This document shows, in pieces, positions 1-8,574 of a DNA stretch of 64,000 nucleotides. Each line of letters opens with the position of its first letter. Within the stretch, counting starts at the first letter, position 1. The translations under genes and the position numbers were made by a program. Below the pieces are notes generated by a model. That model did not search any database. It had not been told where the DNA came from and was given only the letters and a program-made list of their open reading frames with translations. The DNA comes from Natrinema sp. SYSU A 869 (GTDB lineage Archaea > Halobacteriota > Halobacteria > Halobacteriales > Natrialbaceae): assembly GCF_019879105.1 (NCBI RefSeq), contig NZ_CP082247.1, positions 620,001-684,000 of the forward strand, given 5' to 3'.

Positions 1-92
1 GTGATGTTCATCGACTGTGCGTCATCGCCAGAGGTTCGCTGACTGTCCTCGGAAAGGACGACCATCGGCTGATTGCCCATTTGCTCTGCCAT
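1..92 (-). CDS. thermosome subunit, N-terminal end (partial)
   Basis: The reverse strand from 92 reads MAEQMGNQPMVVLSEDSQRT, then SGDDAQSMNI up to the window edge. This is the conserved start of the haloarchaeal group II chaperonin (thermosome) subunit, an ATP-dependent cytosolic protein-folding ring. Only about 30 residues lie inside the window, so the ATPase and apical domains cannot be checked. The start is supported by a TATA-like box about 30 bp upstream and almost no leader, as usual in haloarchaea. Which paralogue (alpha, beta or gamma) cannot be told. Confidence 0.85.
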   Translation of the reverse strand, partial: MAEQMGNQPMVVLSEDSQRTSGDDAQSMNI

Positions 93-118
93 AACTACTC
101 ATATGATTGATTGAGGTT

Positions 119-128
119 CTATATATAC
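119..128 (-). promoter_or_regulatory. TATA box of the thermosome gene
   Basis: An alternating T/A run (tatatata core) lies 27-36 bp upstream of the start at 92 on the reverse strand, the usual archaeal TATA distance for a leaderless transcript. Confidence 0.6.
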
Positions 129-461
129 GCTTCGGTATAGGATATATCATCGTCCTAAGATATAATCGACCTAAAGGAGTATAGATCTGGGTCGACGCAG
201 ACGCACAGTCACCACATCCGAGGCGCTTCTGTGGAGCCAGGTGCAGTCGGTTTCAGTCGCACAGGACAGTGGATCAGGGAACGCCGAGACGGCATTCTCG
301 CTCACCATCCGAACGACATCTACCAGCCAGAACAGTGCTCTCCAAGGTGTTACACTGCCGCCGGATAGTGTTAGCGGCGTGGAGTTGATCCAGGCCTCGC
401 TCACAAGCCAGAGACAACAGTGATGAGAGTATTAGTGATATGATATCTCAGGAAAGAAGAC

Positions 462-693
462 ATGATCGACGCATATGTGCATATCTTGGCTGATCCCGGC
501 GCCGTCACGACCGCGGTGAATGAGATCGGTGAACTCGGTGCAGTCGGGACGGTCCGTCGTGACTAGTGAATATAATATCATCGCACAACTTGACCTCAAC
601 GATCCGGATGCCCTCCCCAGGGTCGTTGCGGACGACATTTACGCCGTCACAGGTGTTATCGACACGGTAACGAACGTCGCCTTCACACCGTAA
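462..693 (+). pseudogene. Lrp/AsnC ligand-binding (RAM) domain protein, frameshifted
   Basis: Frame 1 from the ATG at 462 gives MIDAYVHILADPGAVTTAV and stops at 566. A different frame continues with SEYNIIAQLDLNDPDALPRV and ends at 693 (..VTNVAFTP). Joined, this is a stand-alone RAM domain of about 77 residues, as found in haloarchaeal Lrp/AsnC small proteins that sense amino acids. The break is a one-base shift between about 550 and 563, where the beta-3 strand begins. No HTH is present, so it would have been a stand-alone effector domain. A sequencing error cannot be excluded. Confidence 0.7.
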
Positions 694-945
694 CTGCGCG
701 CCCTACCAACCCGGGAGGCTCCCAGTCAAGCCGAGCAGCGCGAGTCGTAGTCTCGGGCCTGCCACGCGTCGCCCCCTCCGAGAAGTCCGCAACAGGACCG
801 TGTTGAAGCGACGCTGCGTCGTTCCGCGACCCAGCGCGGGATGAGCGTGGCCCCAACGCCAGGCCGCGCACCGCAAAGACGGTACGCAACCCGAGAGATG
901 GCGCGGTGCCCGCTGACGGCACGGTTATGGGTTCTAGGAGGCCGC

Positions 946-1422
946 CTGGCTCTGGGTGACGTTCGAAAAGCGCTCACACTGTTCCGACAGGCCAGCGAGA
1001 CCGCAAACGACCGCGGCCTAGAGACGGTGTCGGAGGACTGCATTGCGGTGAATCTCGAGGCGACCGAGCGCGAGGCGACCATTGGGAAACCACTTGCCCT
1101 ACCGGCAAACCACTTCCTCGTGCTCACCGGCGTGACGGGCTGTGATCAGGGTGCGGCGATCAAACAGCCCGTGACGACGGAGGGCCACGAGCTCCTGCAG
1201 GGCGACGCGTTCCCGGCCGAGTTGTGTCTCGGCGAGCATGCCATTCGGGAGGTCGTCACCGACCTCGAGACGATGGGACTCGTTGAGACATGGATCGACG
1301 CGTGGGAGCGCGACGGCCGCGTGAAACAGATCACGACAACGTTCGAACCGGTGTGGGTCCACGAGGCTACCGACCCGTACACAACGGAGTCGGAATATCT
1401 GGTGGCGATGAACAGGCACTGA
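946..1422 (+). pseudogene. Orc1/Cdc6 3' fragment (winged-helix end)
   Basis: The frame from 946 to the stop at 1422 aligns closely with the C-terminal 160 residues of the complete Orc1/Cdc6 at 16845-18065: shared blocks are VRKALTLFRQ, NLEATEREATI, LPANHFLVLTGVTG and TDLETMGL. The AAA+ ATPase part is missing, and upstream sequence shows no homologue. It is thus a 5'-deleted copy of the lid and winged-helix DNA-binding region. Several substitutions (for example WDQGTT to CDQGAA) suggest drift after loss of function. Confidence 0.8.
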
Positions 1423-1540
1423 GCGCCAGTGCCAGCGACATCGTCCCAATGCAATACCTCTGGGTCTACAACCCGTGTGTCACCGTATCGCATGAGGCCG
1501 AGGGTTCGATCCTGCCACCATCAGAACGCGCCCGACGCAC

Positions 1541-1777
1541 ATGAATCTGGGAGCGCTACGTCCTGCGGAGGGAACACACAAGGAGGTCGTCTCGGAGATC
1601 GCGACTGAATTCGACGTCGGTGAGGAACCAGTCACCGCGGAGATTGCTTCGGTCTCCGACTGGCTCCCGCGACTCGACGAGTTCCGCGATATCGGAACGT
1701 GGCGTCTTGTCCAGAACTGGCTCAAGTCTGGTTCTGGACAAGCCACAAGTCAACTAGGCTTAAAAGAAGGATATTGA
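1541..1777 (+). CDS. small hypothetical protein, weak
   Basis: An ATG frame of 78 residues with an acidic, haloarchaea-like centre (EIATEFDVGEEPVTAEIASV, then SDWLPRLDEF). The composition looks like once-coding sequence, but I recognise no family, and no convincing TATA box precedes it. The last 20 residues run into sequence just upstream of an IS605-type end, so the 3' end may be altered. It may equally be the tail of a lost larger gene. Confidence 0.3.
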   Translation: MNLGALRPAEGTHKEVVSEIATEFDVGEEPVTAEIASVSDWLPRLDEFRDIGTWRLVQNWLKSGSGQATSQLGLKEGY

Positions 1778-1825
1778 CAAGAACGACGATTTCAATGTCT
1801 CCACTGCATAGTGGCAGTGCAGGAG

Positions 1826-1866
1826 TTCACTGACAAGCCTCGGGGCTTGACCCCGAGGCAGTTGAT
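1826..1866 (+). repeat. orphan IS200/IS605-type right-end hairpin
   Basis: A perfect 9-bp stem (GCCTCGGGG / CCCCGAGGC) with a 5-base loop, preceded by ttcactgacaa and followed by agttgatc. This pattern matches the 3' end of IS1341-type TnpB elements in haloarchaea, where the hairpin is both the DNA end and the 3' part of the guide (omega/sot) RNA. No tnpB remains next to it, so it is a solo end. Confidence 0.45.
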
Positions 1867-1970
1867 CAGAGCTGGTATGCAACTCTCGCTCAGCGGAGAA
1901 CCAGATGGCTGCGCCTGATACCGACGTCTGTTCCGGACAAATGAGAATCAGATGCCGTCTGGCCCCTGTA

Positions 1971-2936
1971 TTATACTGACTCGTTCAGGAGATTACTGAT
2001 ATGCTCATTGATCGCTTCGAGATCCTTGTCGAACACACCAAACATGGTAAAATGCCCCCACAAGCTAGGGATCGGTCGCAACTCACTGTCTGGAATCATC
2101 TTCTCCTCGTATTCGCAGTCTCGCACCGGGAAAAACATATCCTCCTCAAACGGCATGACGTATACTTTCGCCACAACTCGGCCAAGCGCTGCTTCAAGAT
2201 CCCCATCGGTATTTCGGCTCACGTCGCCATGCTGCCATTTCGTCGCCATCGTGAGTAAATTATTCGGGTCCATTGGAAGAAACCAATTCTCCCAGAAGTT
2301 TGCCATGAAATCATCGACTGACTGGAACCCTGCCCGCTCCCAGGCCTGTTCGGATTGGTGATAGAACTGGGTGCTTAGACCCATGACCGACCAGATAAGA
2401 GCGTGTCGCCGCAGCCCTGTGTGAACGGCGTGCGGCTCCGTATAAAACCCATCATTCCATGCGGGGTCTGAACAGATCATCTCTTTGTGGGCCTCGATAA
2501 AAAGCTGGTCGTGTGGTGTGACCTTGGCCGTACCAGCGATCGGGGCAGCCCGCTTGACCATATCCGGATACCGAACGATCCACTCATAGGTTTGCTGTGC
2601 ACCCATTGACCAGCCAAGGATGAGTTGGAATTCTTTAATCTCAAACTCCTCCGTGATGAGTTTGTGCTGGGCGCGGATGTCGTCCTCAATCATCACATCC
2701 GGGAAATAACCCATGCCACCGTCTTGCGGCGGCGTGTTGTGCGGTGACGTCGAGAGGCCATTCCCGAGCTGATTCGGGAGAATGACGAAATACTCTGTCG
2801 GGTCGATTGCCATATCTTCGCCGATAAACCGTTCCATATCCCGGTGGGTCCCGGAATACATATGGGGAAAGAGGATAACGTTATCCTTCTCGTCATTCAG
2901 GTCCCCGAACGTCTGATAGGCGGACGCTAGGCTGCC
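1971..2936 (-). pseudogene. MetX-like alpha/beta hydrolase, 5' end lost
   Basis: From the only in-frame ATG (2861) the frame gives 296 residues of an alpha/beta-hydrolase of the homoserine O-acetyltransferase (MetX) superfamily, with nucleophile elbow GWSMG and a late H in LWGHFTMFG. Conserved family sequence (ASAYQTFGDLNDEKDNVILF) continues upstream to about 2936, but no start codon occurs before an in-frame TAA near 2990. The first strand and part of the oxyanion region are therefore untranslatable or translated from a non-standard start. Function in this subfamily is uncertain (acyltransferase or esterase). I call it a 5'-truncated gene. Confidence 0.65.
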
Positions 2937-3335
2937 TTCTCTGGAACGAACGATCCACGCTTGAGGAGGACTGTGATCGCTGTTGCGGCTTGGTTACTTT
3001 TCGTTGTGCTTTCTCGAGCCACCTACGGCGCAATACTACAATTATCTTCATGTATACGATATTGTCTTACCAAAAATTATCGTATTTCGATGGATCGCTC
3101 TCTTGTACTGGCTGTCAACCTCCGTGGCAGTTTCGTTGACGCCTGAGAGCGCTCCGTTCATGAAATGCGAACGGATTATCCTCGAAACGTGTCGGGTAGA
3201 AACTTCCAGAGTGTGCCAATCTTTACAGATCATCGTCGCTTACCAACGCCACTGCCTCATTTCGGATCGCCAACACAGTGAGCGTCGTGTTTAAAACGGT
3301 CTCAACCCCACTGCATTCTCGAGACACACTGGTCG
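2937..3335. other. non-coding stretch
   Basis: I see no gene in these 400 bases: short frames only, no tRNA, no strong hairpin. It lies between the truncated hydrolase and a tnpB remnant and probably holds the left part of that lost element. Confidence 0.4.
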
Positions 3336-3776
3336 GTGCGGGCGAACGCAAAGACGCACAATTTCTGGGCGTTCCGCGCGTTCACCGATCGACTTGCGTG
3401 TACTGCCGAAGAGTTCGATATCACCGTCGAAGTCCGGCCCGAAGCGTGGACCTCCCAAGGGTGTCCGAATGCGGGCCCGCGACAGAGACGACGCGGCATC
3501 AAGACACGCTCACGTGTCCGTGTGGCTTCGAGGGCCACGCGGACCTCACGGCGTCAGAGACGTTCCTCCGACGCCATGAATCGACCGTACCACGGCCGAT
3601 GGCACGGCCCGTGTGCCTCAGTGGGACGACCACCGATGGTCGGCGTCACCACGCGCTCACCGTCCCAACGAGGAGCAGACAGACCCGTGAGTTACCGCCG
3701 GGGAATCGGCGTATCCGACCCCAACGGTGGAATCCTCGCGCTTCAGCGCGGGGAGGATGTCAATCTAGCACTCAAG
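3336..3776 (+). pseudogene. IS1341-type tnpB 3' remnant with right end
   Basis: Pieces in three frames rebuild the C-terminus of a haloarchaeal Tnp[21 protein letters not shown], then [12 protein letters not shown] with the first zinc cysteines, then [20 protein letters not shown] in another frame. At least two frameshifts break it, and the RuvC-I part is gone. The end is marked by a hairpin at 3732-3759 (cctcgcgc/gcgcggggagg) followed by atgtca, the typical right end. Non-functional. Confidence 0.75.
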
Positions 3777-3814
3777 CGTTTTCTGCAATGGTCACACCAC
3801 CCAAGAGACTGAGC

Positions 3815-3888
3815 TTCTACACTGTACACTACATAGTGCTCGGTATTAATCCCGTCGGCACATCTATTAGTGTGTGGATTCTACACTG
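3815..3888 (+). promoter_or_regulatory. direct repeats upstream of the wHTH/VapC operon
   Basis: The 10-mer ttctacactg occurs at 3815-3824 and again at 3879-3888, the second 20 bp ahead of the start at 3908. Both sit in tgt/aca-rich surroundings (acactgtacactacatagtg). The placement suggests an operator for the DNA-binding first gene product; this is inference. Confidence 0.4.
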
Positions 3889-3907
3889 GGGTAGAGGTAA
3901 ATCGGAC

Positions 3908-4270
3908 ATGTCTGGGAACACCGGACGCGACGAAAGTGGACAGTTTGAGTCTGAGCTTGACAACGAGGACATCATGAGCTACTTCATCAAAGGACGGCCA
4001 TTCCACACCGCACAAGAGGTGGCAGACCGGTTTGGTATTGACCGGTCAACCGCATACCGACGGTTGAGTCGGTTAGAAGACGAGGATAGACTTGAGAAGG
4101 TTTCTCTTGGCAGTCGAACGGTTGTCTGGTGGTACACAGCGGACACGGAAGCAACTCCCGATGAGATCGGTCCTGATGACCCGCTCTTCTCTGCTCCAAA
4201 GTTCTCAGTTGATGAGCCCGTTGATGAAGACGAGATTGACGATGTCCTCTACGGCGAGATTGAGGGATGA
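3908..4270 (+). CDS. wHTH antitoxin-like protein of a VapBC-type pair
   Basis: 120 residues. An acidic N-terminus is followed by a winged helix (about residues 20-70) with recognition region [20 protein letters not shown], then an acidic C-terminal tail that could wrap a toxin. The stop overlaps the next ATG (ATGA), so translation is probably coupled to the PIN-domain gene. By position and size it is the antitoxin and autorepressor. I chose the ATG at 3908; the same frame is open much further upstream, but that part is tnpB debris. Confidence 0.8.
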   Translation: MSGNTGRDESGQFESELDNEDIMSYFIKGRPFHTAQEVADRFGIDRSTAYRRLSRLEDEDRLEKVSLGSRTVVWWYTADTEATPDEIGPDDPLFSAPKFSVDEPVDEDEIDDVLYGEIEG

Positions 4271-4722
4271 GCGGCCCAGGAACCACACCCTTGTTCGTTG
4301 ATACGGGCGCGTTTTTCGCTCATTTTGTTGCAACATCTCCTCGCCACGAGCGTGCTCGTGCAGTGATGGATGCTATCCAAGCAGGTGATCTCCGCTTTCG
4401 TCCGATATATACCACGGGATATGTCCTCAGTGAACTGACAACGCTAATCCTGCGTAAGAAGAACCACGAGAAAGCCATGGACACGTTGAGTCGCATCCGG
4501 AATTCACCAGTAGTGACTATTCTCCACTCAGATGAATCGCAGTTCGAATCAGTCTGCGATGAATTTGAGCGGTTCGATGACCAGCAGATTTCATTTGTAG
4601 ATCATACGACTAGCACGCTCGCAAGTGAATTTGACGCGGAACATATCTTCGCCTTCGATAGTGATTTCCGGACGCTGGGATTCTCGCTTGTTCCGGACGA
4701 CATCAATCTCCCAGAGGAGTGA
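4267..4722 (+). CDS. PIN-domain ribonuclease toxin (VapC-like)
   Basis: 151 residues of a PIN domain: acidic residues D12 (LFVDTGAFF), E56 (YVLSELTTL), D112 (SFVDHTTS) and D131/D133 (FAFDSDF) form the expected metal site. VapC toxins are Mg-dependent RNases that cut tRNA or rRNA when the antitoxin is lost. It overlaps the wHTH gene by 4 bp. Length and active site are complete, so it is likely functional, in contrast to its decayed neighbours. Confidence 0.88.
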   Translation: MSGPGTTPLFVDTGAFFAHFVATSPRHERARAVMDAIQAGDLRFRPIYTTGYVLSELTTLILRKKNHEKAMDTLSRIRNSPVVTILHSDESQFESVCDEFERFDDQQISFVDHTTSTLASEFDAEHIFAFDSDFRTLGFSLVPDDINLPEE

Positions 4723-4771
4723 TCAATAGCTGCGAATCAGACGTCCGATAACGAGTGACCCGCTGTGACGG

Positions 4772-5810
4772 TTACCGTTCCTCGTCTGCGAACAGCTCTT
4801 CCTCAAACTCCGAGAGTAGACTTGGATCGAGGTCCGGGAGCGTCCAGTCTGCCGGAAGGTCATCGGTTATCCCTGTTTCATGAGCAAGCTGGCGAATCCG
4901 CTGTTTCACGTCCGGATTCAACGTGAATGAGTAGTCGATCTCCTCTTCCCACTCCCAGTACATCGGAACATGGGGGTTCAGGAAGCCCCGCTCTAGGTCT
5001 GCAACCGCTCCAAAGTAGTACCGCGTTGGACCAACCTCGAACGTCATTCGTTCGATGGTTCCAGTAAGAGTCTCAGACGTCACTAATTCTTCGAAAACAT
5101 CGATTGCCGTGTGCTGGTCAGCATAGAACGCCGTTTTGAGCGTTATGCTCGTCCACTTGTGCTCTGTGTCGGCCAGTGCGCGTAACTGGTCACCCACTGA
5201 ATGGGCAGGATGACCGATCCCCCATCCGTGTACGATTCTTCAAACGCTACCGCAAATTCGCCCACGTACTCAGGAATCACACCCAGGTACGCGAGTGCCT
5301 CCGCCGGGACCGAATTGATGCCCTCGGAGAGGCGGGTCCGGACGAGAGAGCGCCCCATCGCGTTCGCAATCACGTGTGCAACTTCCGGAAGCCTGTCTTC
5401 TCGTGGGTCATACGCGTCTACGAACTCAACGAGCATATCCCAGCCATTCGCTTGCGCTGCCGTATCCAGCCCCTCGGCAAGTGACTCGTAGTACGCAAAC
5501 AATATGTCGTGATGAGTATCGTCAGAGCGCGATTCAGTCTGTGTCGATTTTTCGTCAGTGCCGTCTCGTACTCCGCGACTGCACGATAGAGGGCCGACAG
5601 GTCGCCTTCTTTAGCTTCCTCGATGATGTCTGAGAGGTCGCTCACGAGTGCCGGGTATTCGGTCTCGACAGCCACTGAATCAGGAGCCGGGTCGGCTGGT
5701 GACGATGAGTCAATTGGTGTATCGTCGGTGGATTCAGACGAGCACTCATAGAGCCTGAAACGCGAAAGGGTATCGAACGACGCACCACAGTGGTCACACT
5801 CGTAGCTCAT
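4772..5810 (-). pseudogene. zinc-finger-start hypothetical protein, two frameshifts
   Basis: Reverse strand from 5810 reads MSYECDHCGASF (a CxxC knuckle), an acidic linker and AEYETALTKNRHR. The frame then moves near 5500 to AYYESLAEGLDTAAQANGW and on to EESYTDGGSVILPIQW, and moves again near 5195 to DQLRALADTEHKW, ending at 4772 (EEELFADEER). The three frames abut without overlap of content, so one ancestral gene of about 340 residues is inferred. Family unknown. Two independent shifts argue for decay rather than a read error. Confidence 0.6.
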
Positions 5811-6034
5811 TGGTCAGTGAGTCTCGTCGTCTCTCCAGGAATGTCCACATCCGCTGGCAGAACGATCCGGCGTTCGGTGTACTCGAGGTCCCCCGACCAG
5901 TAATCGATCGCGGCCCGGCGACAGGACTCGACGGTCTCGAACGCGCGCCGCGAGGTCTGGTCCTCGAGGACGTCGCCGAGCAACGCCCCAAGTTCGCGGA
6001 CGTCCTGCCGGACGCCCCTGTTGTGCAGTCTCAT
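5807..6034 (-). pseudogene. ppc: PEP carboxylase N-terminus fused to a foreign tail
   Basis: The first 50 residues (MRLHNRGVRQDVRELGALLG, then EDQTSRRAFETVESCRRAAI) match the start of haloarchaeal phosphoenolpyruvate carboxylase, a protein of about 900 residues. After residue ~50 the frame switches to GDLEYTERRIVLPADVDIPG, which is instead similar to the tail LEYTERRVILPRDAEIPGET of the coiled-coil protein at 26156-27127. The stop at 5807 overlaps the start of the next reverse gene (5810). This is a recombination scar, not an enzyme. Confidence 0.75.
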
Positions 6035-6201
6035 GTCCTTTGAGATATGGTAAAAACCTAGCAGGAGCAGCGATCGCCCTTCTGGACTCGTACCCTCGAG
6101 ACGCGACGGCGGAGAGTGGCCCGGTACTGAGACGGTCGTGCGGAACGAACCGGTGTTGAGCTAGCGGTAGCGTCCCAGCGCGGGCGACGAATAACCAGAA
6201 T

Positions 6202-6248
6202 GGATAAATACCGGAGGGTGGCAATATGTTGCCATGGTGTTTCGCTAG
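6202..6248 (+). promoter_or_regulatory. TATA box, NrpR-type operator and 4-codon leader
   Basis: TATA-like ggataaatacc (6202-6212) is followed after 6 bp by the perfect palindrome TGGCAATATGTTGCCA (6219-6234), readable as GGCA-N6-TGCC. NrpR repressors of methanogens bind GGAA/GGTAA-N6-mirror sites. The same layout stands before the symporter gene (9733-9762). The last A of the palindrome begins ATG GTG TTT CGC TAG (6234-6248), a tiny frame that touches the aminotransferase ATG. Confidence 0.65.
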
Positions 6249-7574
6249 ATGTCCCGCAACGAGCCCTCCTCGAACGAGACCATCGAGCGTCAGTACGAAG
6301 AGTACGTGATGCCGATCTGGAAGTCGTTAAACGTTCCCATCCGCCGCGCGACCGACTGTACGGTCGAGGACTTCGACGGGAACGAATATCTCGACGTCTT
6401 CTCTGGGATCTCGGTGACGAACGTGGGCCACCGCAACGGTGCGGTCGCCGACGCGGCGACGGCCCAGCTCGACGAGTTCGTCCACGGCTGTTCCTACGTC
6501 CATCCGAACAGACCGGTCGCCGAACTGGCCGAACGACTCGCCGAGATCACCCCCGGCGACCTCCGGAAGAGCTTCTTCTGTAACTCCGGAACCGAAGCCG
6601 TCGAGGGCGCCATCAAGCTCGCCCGAAAGTACACCGGCAGCAAAGAGGTCGTCGCCCTCGAGATGGGGTTCCACGGCCGGACGCTGGGCAGCCTGGCGCT
6701 GACCGGCAATCACACCTACAAACACGACATGGGGCCGACGATCAACGACGCGGTCCACGCACCGGCACCGTACCGCTACCGGTGGCCCGACGAGACGAGG
6801 TCGGCGTCCGAATTCGCAGCTCGCTCTGCCGCCGAGATCGAACACGTGATCGGTACCCATACGAGCGACGATCTTGCCGCGGTCGTCGTCGAACCGATCA
6901 TGGGCGAAGGTGGTATTATTGTGCCACCAGAAGGCTGGCTCGAGCGGGTCCGGGAGATCACTCACGATCACGGCGCGCTCCTCATCGTCGACGAGGTCCA
7001 GACGGGCTACGGGCGGACGGGAGCGATGTTCGCCAGTGAGCACGTCGACGTCACCCCCGACATCCTCACGCAGGCCAAGGGCATCGCGAACGGGCTCCCG
7101 CTCGGTGCGTTTACCGCGCCACCGGAGATCGCGGACGCGTTCGACGCGGGCGACCATCTCTCGACGTTCGGCGGTAATCCGATCGCCTGTGCCGCCGCGC
7201 TGGCGACGATCGACGAACTGCAAGGCGGGATCGTCGCCGAGACCGCGGAGAAAGGGAGGTGGCTCTCGGAGCGCCTCACCGAGCTCGCGGCCGACTTCGA
7301 CGTCGTCGGCGAGACCCGCGGGCGCGGGCTCATGCAGGGCGTGGAACTCGTCGACCTGAGTGCGACCGGGCCACGCGACGCCGCGCCGGCCCCGGACAAG
7401 ACGCTCGCGGCGGCCGTTGCCGACGAGCTTCGGGAACGAGGCATCATCATGGGCGTCGGCGGCTACTACAAGAACGTGCTCCGGTTCCAGCCGCCGCTTA
7501 CGATCTCCACCGAGCAGCTCGACCGAACGCTCGCGGCACTCCGAACGGTGCTCGCGGAGGCAACCGATGAGTGA
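6249..7574 (+). CDS. class III aminotransferase (omega-amino acid type)
   Basis: 441 residues, the normal length of PLP-dependent class III aminotransferases (GABA, beta-alanine, ornithine or alanine-glyoxylate type). Visible: cofactor loop NSGTEAVEGA (about 112-121), D248 in IVDEVQTGYGRTG, and Schiff-base lysine K277 in TQAKGIANGLPLG. The next gene, a ureohydrolase, overlaps its 3' end by 8 bp. A sensible job is to transaminate the omega-amino acid released from a guanidino acid (for example 4-aminobutyrate from 4-guanidinobutyrate). Exact substrate cannot be read from sequence. Expression is probably set by the operator at 6219. Confidence 0.88.
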   Translation: MSRNEPSSNETIERQYEEYVMPIWKSLNVPIRRATDCTVEDFDGNEYLDVFSGISVTNVGHRNGAVADAATAQLDEFVHGCSYVHPNRPVAELAERLAEITPGDLRKSFFCNSGTEAVEGAIKLARKYTGSKEVVALEMGFHGRTLGSLALTGNHTYKHDMGPTINDAVHAPAPYRYRWPDETRSASEFAARSAAEIEHVIGTHTSDDLAAVVVEPIMGEGGIIVPPEGWLERVREITHDHGALLIVDEVQTGYGRTGAMFASEHVDVTPDILTQAKGIANGLPLGAFTAPPEIADAFDAGDHLSTFGGNPIACAAALATIDELQGGIVAETAEKGRWLSERLTELAADFDVVGETRGRGLMQGVELVDLSATGPRDAAPAPDKTLAAAVADELRERGIIMGVGGYYKNVLRFQPPLTISTEQLDRTLAALRTVLAEATDE

Positions 7575-8574
7575 GGATCGATCGCGCGCCCGCGCGTTCC
7601 GGGAGCGCCACGACGGGGCCGGTCTCGAACTCGCGTACGCCGGCCAGCAGACGTTTCTCAAGGGCGAGCCGCGAGACGTCGAGGACCTCGACGACGTCGA
7701 CGTCGCCGTGCTGGGCGCCCCCCTCGACGCCGCTGCGAGCAACAGACCGGGCGCACGCTACGGCCCAGCGGCCGTTCGCGAGGCGAGTACCTGGTGGGCG
7801 TACCTGTCGGGCTACAAGGGTGGACTGACGAACATGAACACGCGCGCCCAAGTCGACTTCAGCGATCTGACGGTTGCCGACTGCGGCGACGTCCCGGTCT
7901 TCCCGCAGGACCAAGAGACGTCCGCGGAGAGCATCACCGCACACGTCGCGACCGCGGCCGAACGGGCGTTCCCGGTGATGATCGGCGGTGACCACTACTG
8001 TACGTATCCCGCCTACCGCGGGTTCGCGGAGGCGATCGACGCCGAGCGCGTCGGTCTCGTGCAGATCGACGCCCACACGGACACCGCCGAGGAGAGTCCG
8101 ATTTTCGGCGAGCACTTCCACGGCTCGCCCACGCGGCTGATCGCGGAGTCGGACTACGGCGACTACGCGAATATCAGCCAGATCGGGATCCGGGGGTACG
8201 AGTCGCCGGGGTTCTTCGACTTCGCCGAGGAGACCGGGCTGGGCCTCTACACGATGCGCGACGTCCACGAACGGGGTATCCGTGACATCGTCACCGACGC
8301 GATCGACCACGCCGCCGACGGGGCGGACGCCGTCTACCTGACGTTCGATATCGACTCGGTCGATCCGAGCGTCGCGCCGGGCACGGGGACGCCCGAGCCC
8401 GCCGGCCTGAGCAGTCGGCAAGCGCTCACGATCATGGAGATCCTCGGGACGCACGACGCGATCGGCGCCGCGGACCTCATGGAGGTCGCTCCCGACCACG
8501 ATCCCACGCGATCGACCCAGACGCTGGCTGCCTACCTCCTCGTCACGCTCCTCGAGCGCCAGTTCGCGGAGTAA
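7567..8574 (+). CDS. agmatinase/guanidinobutyrase-family ureohydrolase
   Basis: 335 residues of the arginase/agmatinase fold, which hydrolyses a guanidino group to urea with a dinuclear Mn centre. All six metal ligands are present: H143 (GGDHYCTYP), D168/H170/D172 (DAHTD) and D261/D263 (FDIDSVDPS). NRPGARYGP (59-67) is typical of the agmatinase branch. The ATG at 7567 overlaps the aminotransferase, so the two are co-translated. With a transporter and transaminase alongside, a guanidino acid (guanidinobutyrate or guanidinopropionate) fits as well as agmatine. It ends one base before the convergent regulator gene. Confidence 0.88.
   Translation: MSEDRSRARAFRERHDGAGLELAYAGQQTFLKGEPRDVEDLDDVDVAVLGAPLDAAASNRPGARYGPAAVREASTWWAYLSGYKGGLTNMNTRAQVDFSDLTVADCGDVPVFPQDQETSAESITAHVATAAERAFPVMIGGDHYCTYPAYRGFAEAIDAERVGLVQIDAHTDTAEESPIFGEHFHGSPTRLIAESDYGDYANISQIGIRGYESPGFFDFAEETGLGLYTMRDVHERGIRDIVTDAIDHAADGADAVYLTFDIDSVDPSVAPGTGTPEPAGLSSRQALTIMEILGTHDAIGAADLMEVAPDHDPTRSTQTLAAYLLVTLLERQFAE

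Noticed and set aside
3278-3907. Long N-terminal extension of the wHTH antitoxin
   Set aside because: The frame is open, but its residues are out-of-frame tnpB remnant; the ATG at 3908 fits the conserved winged-helix start.
7360-7566. N-terminal extension of the ureohydrolase
   Set aside because: It runs in the wrong frame of the aminotransferase, and the family start fits the ATG at 7567.
6327-7742. 471-codon reverse frame opposite the aminotransferase
   Set aside because: Shadow frame caused by GC-rich codons; Arg/Val-rich, without motifs.
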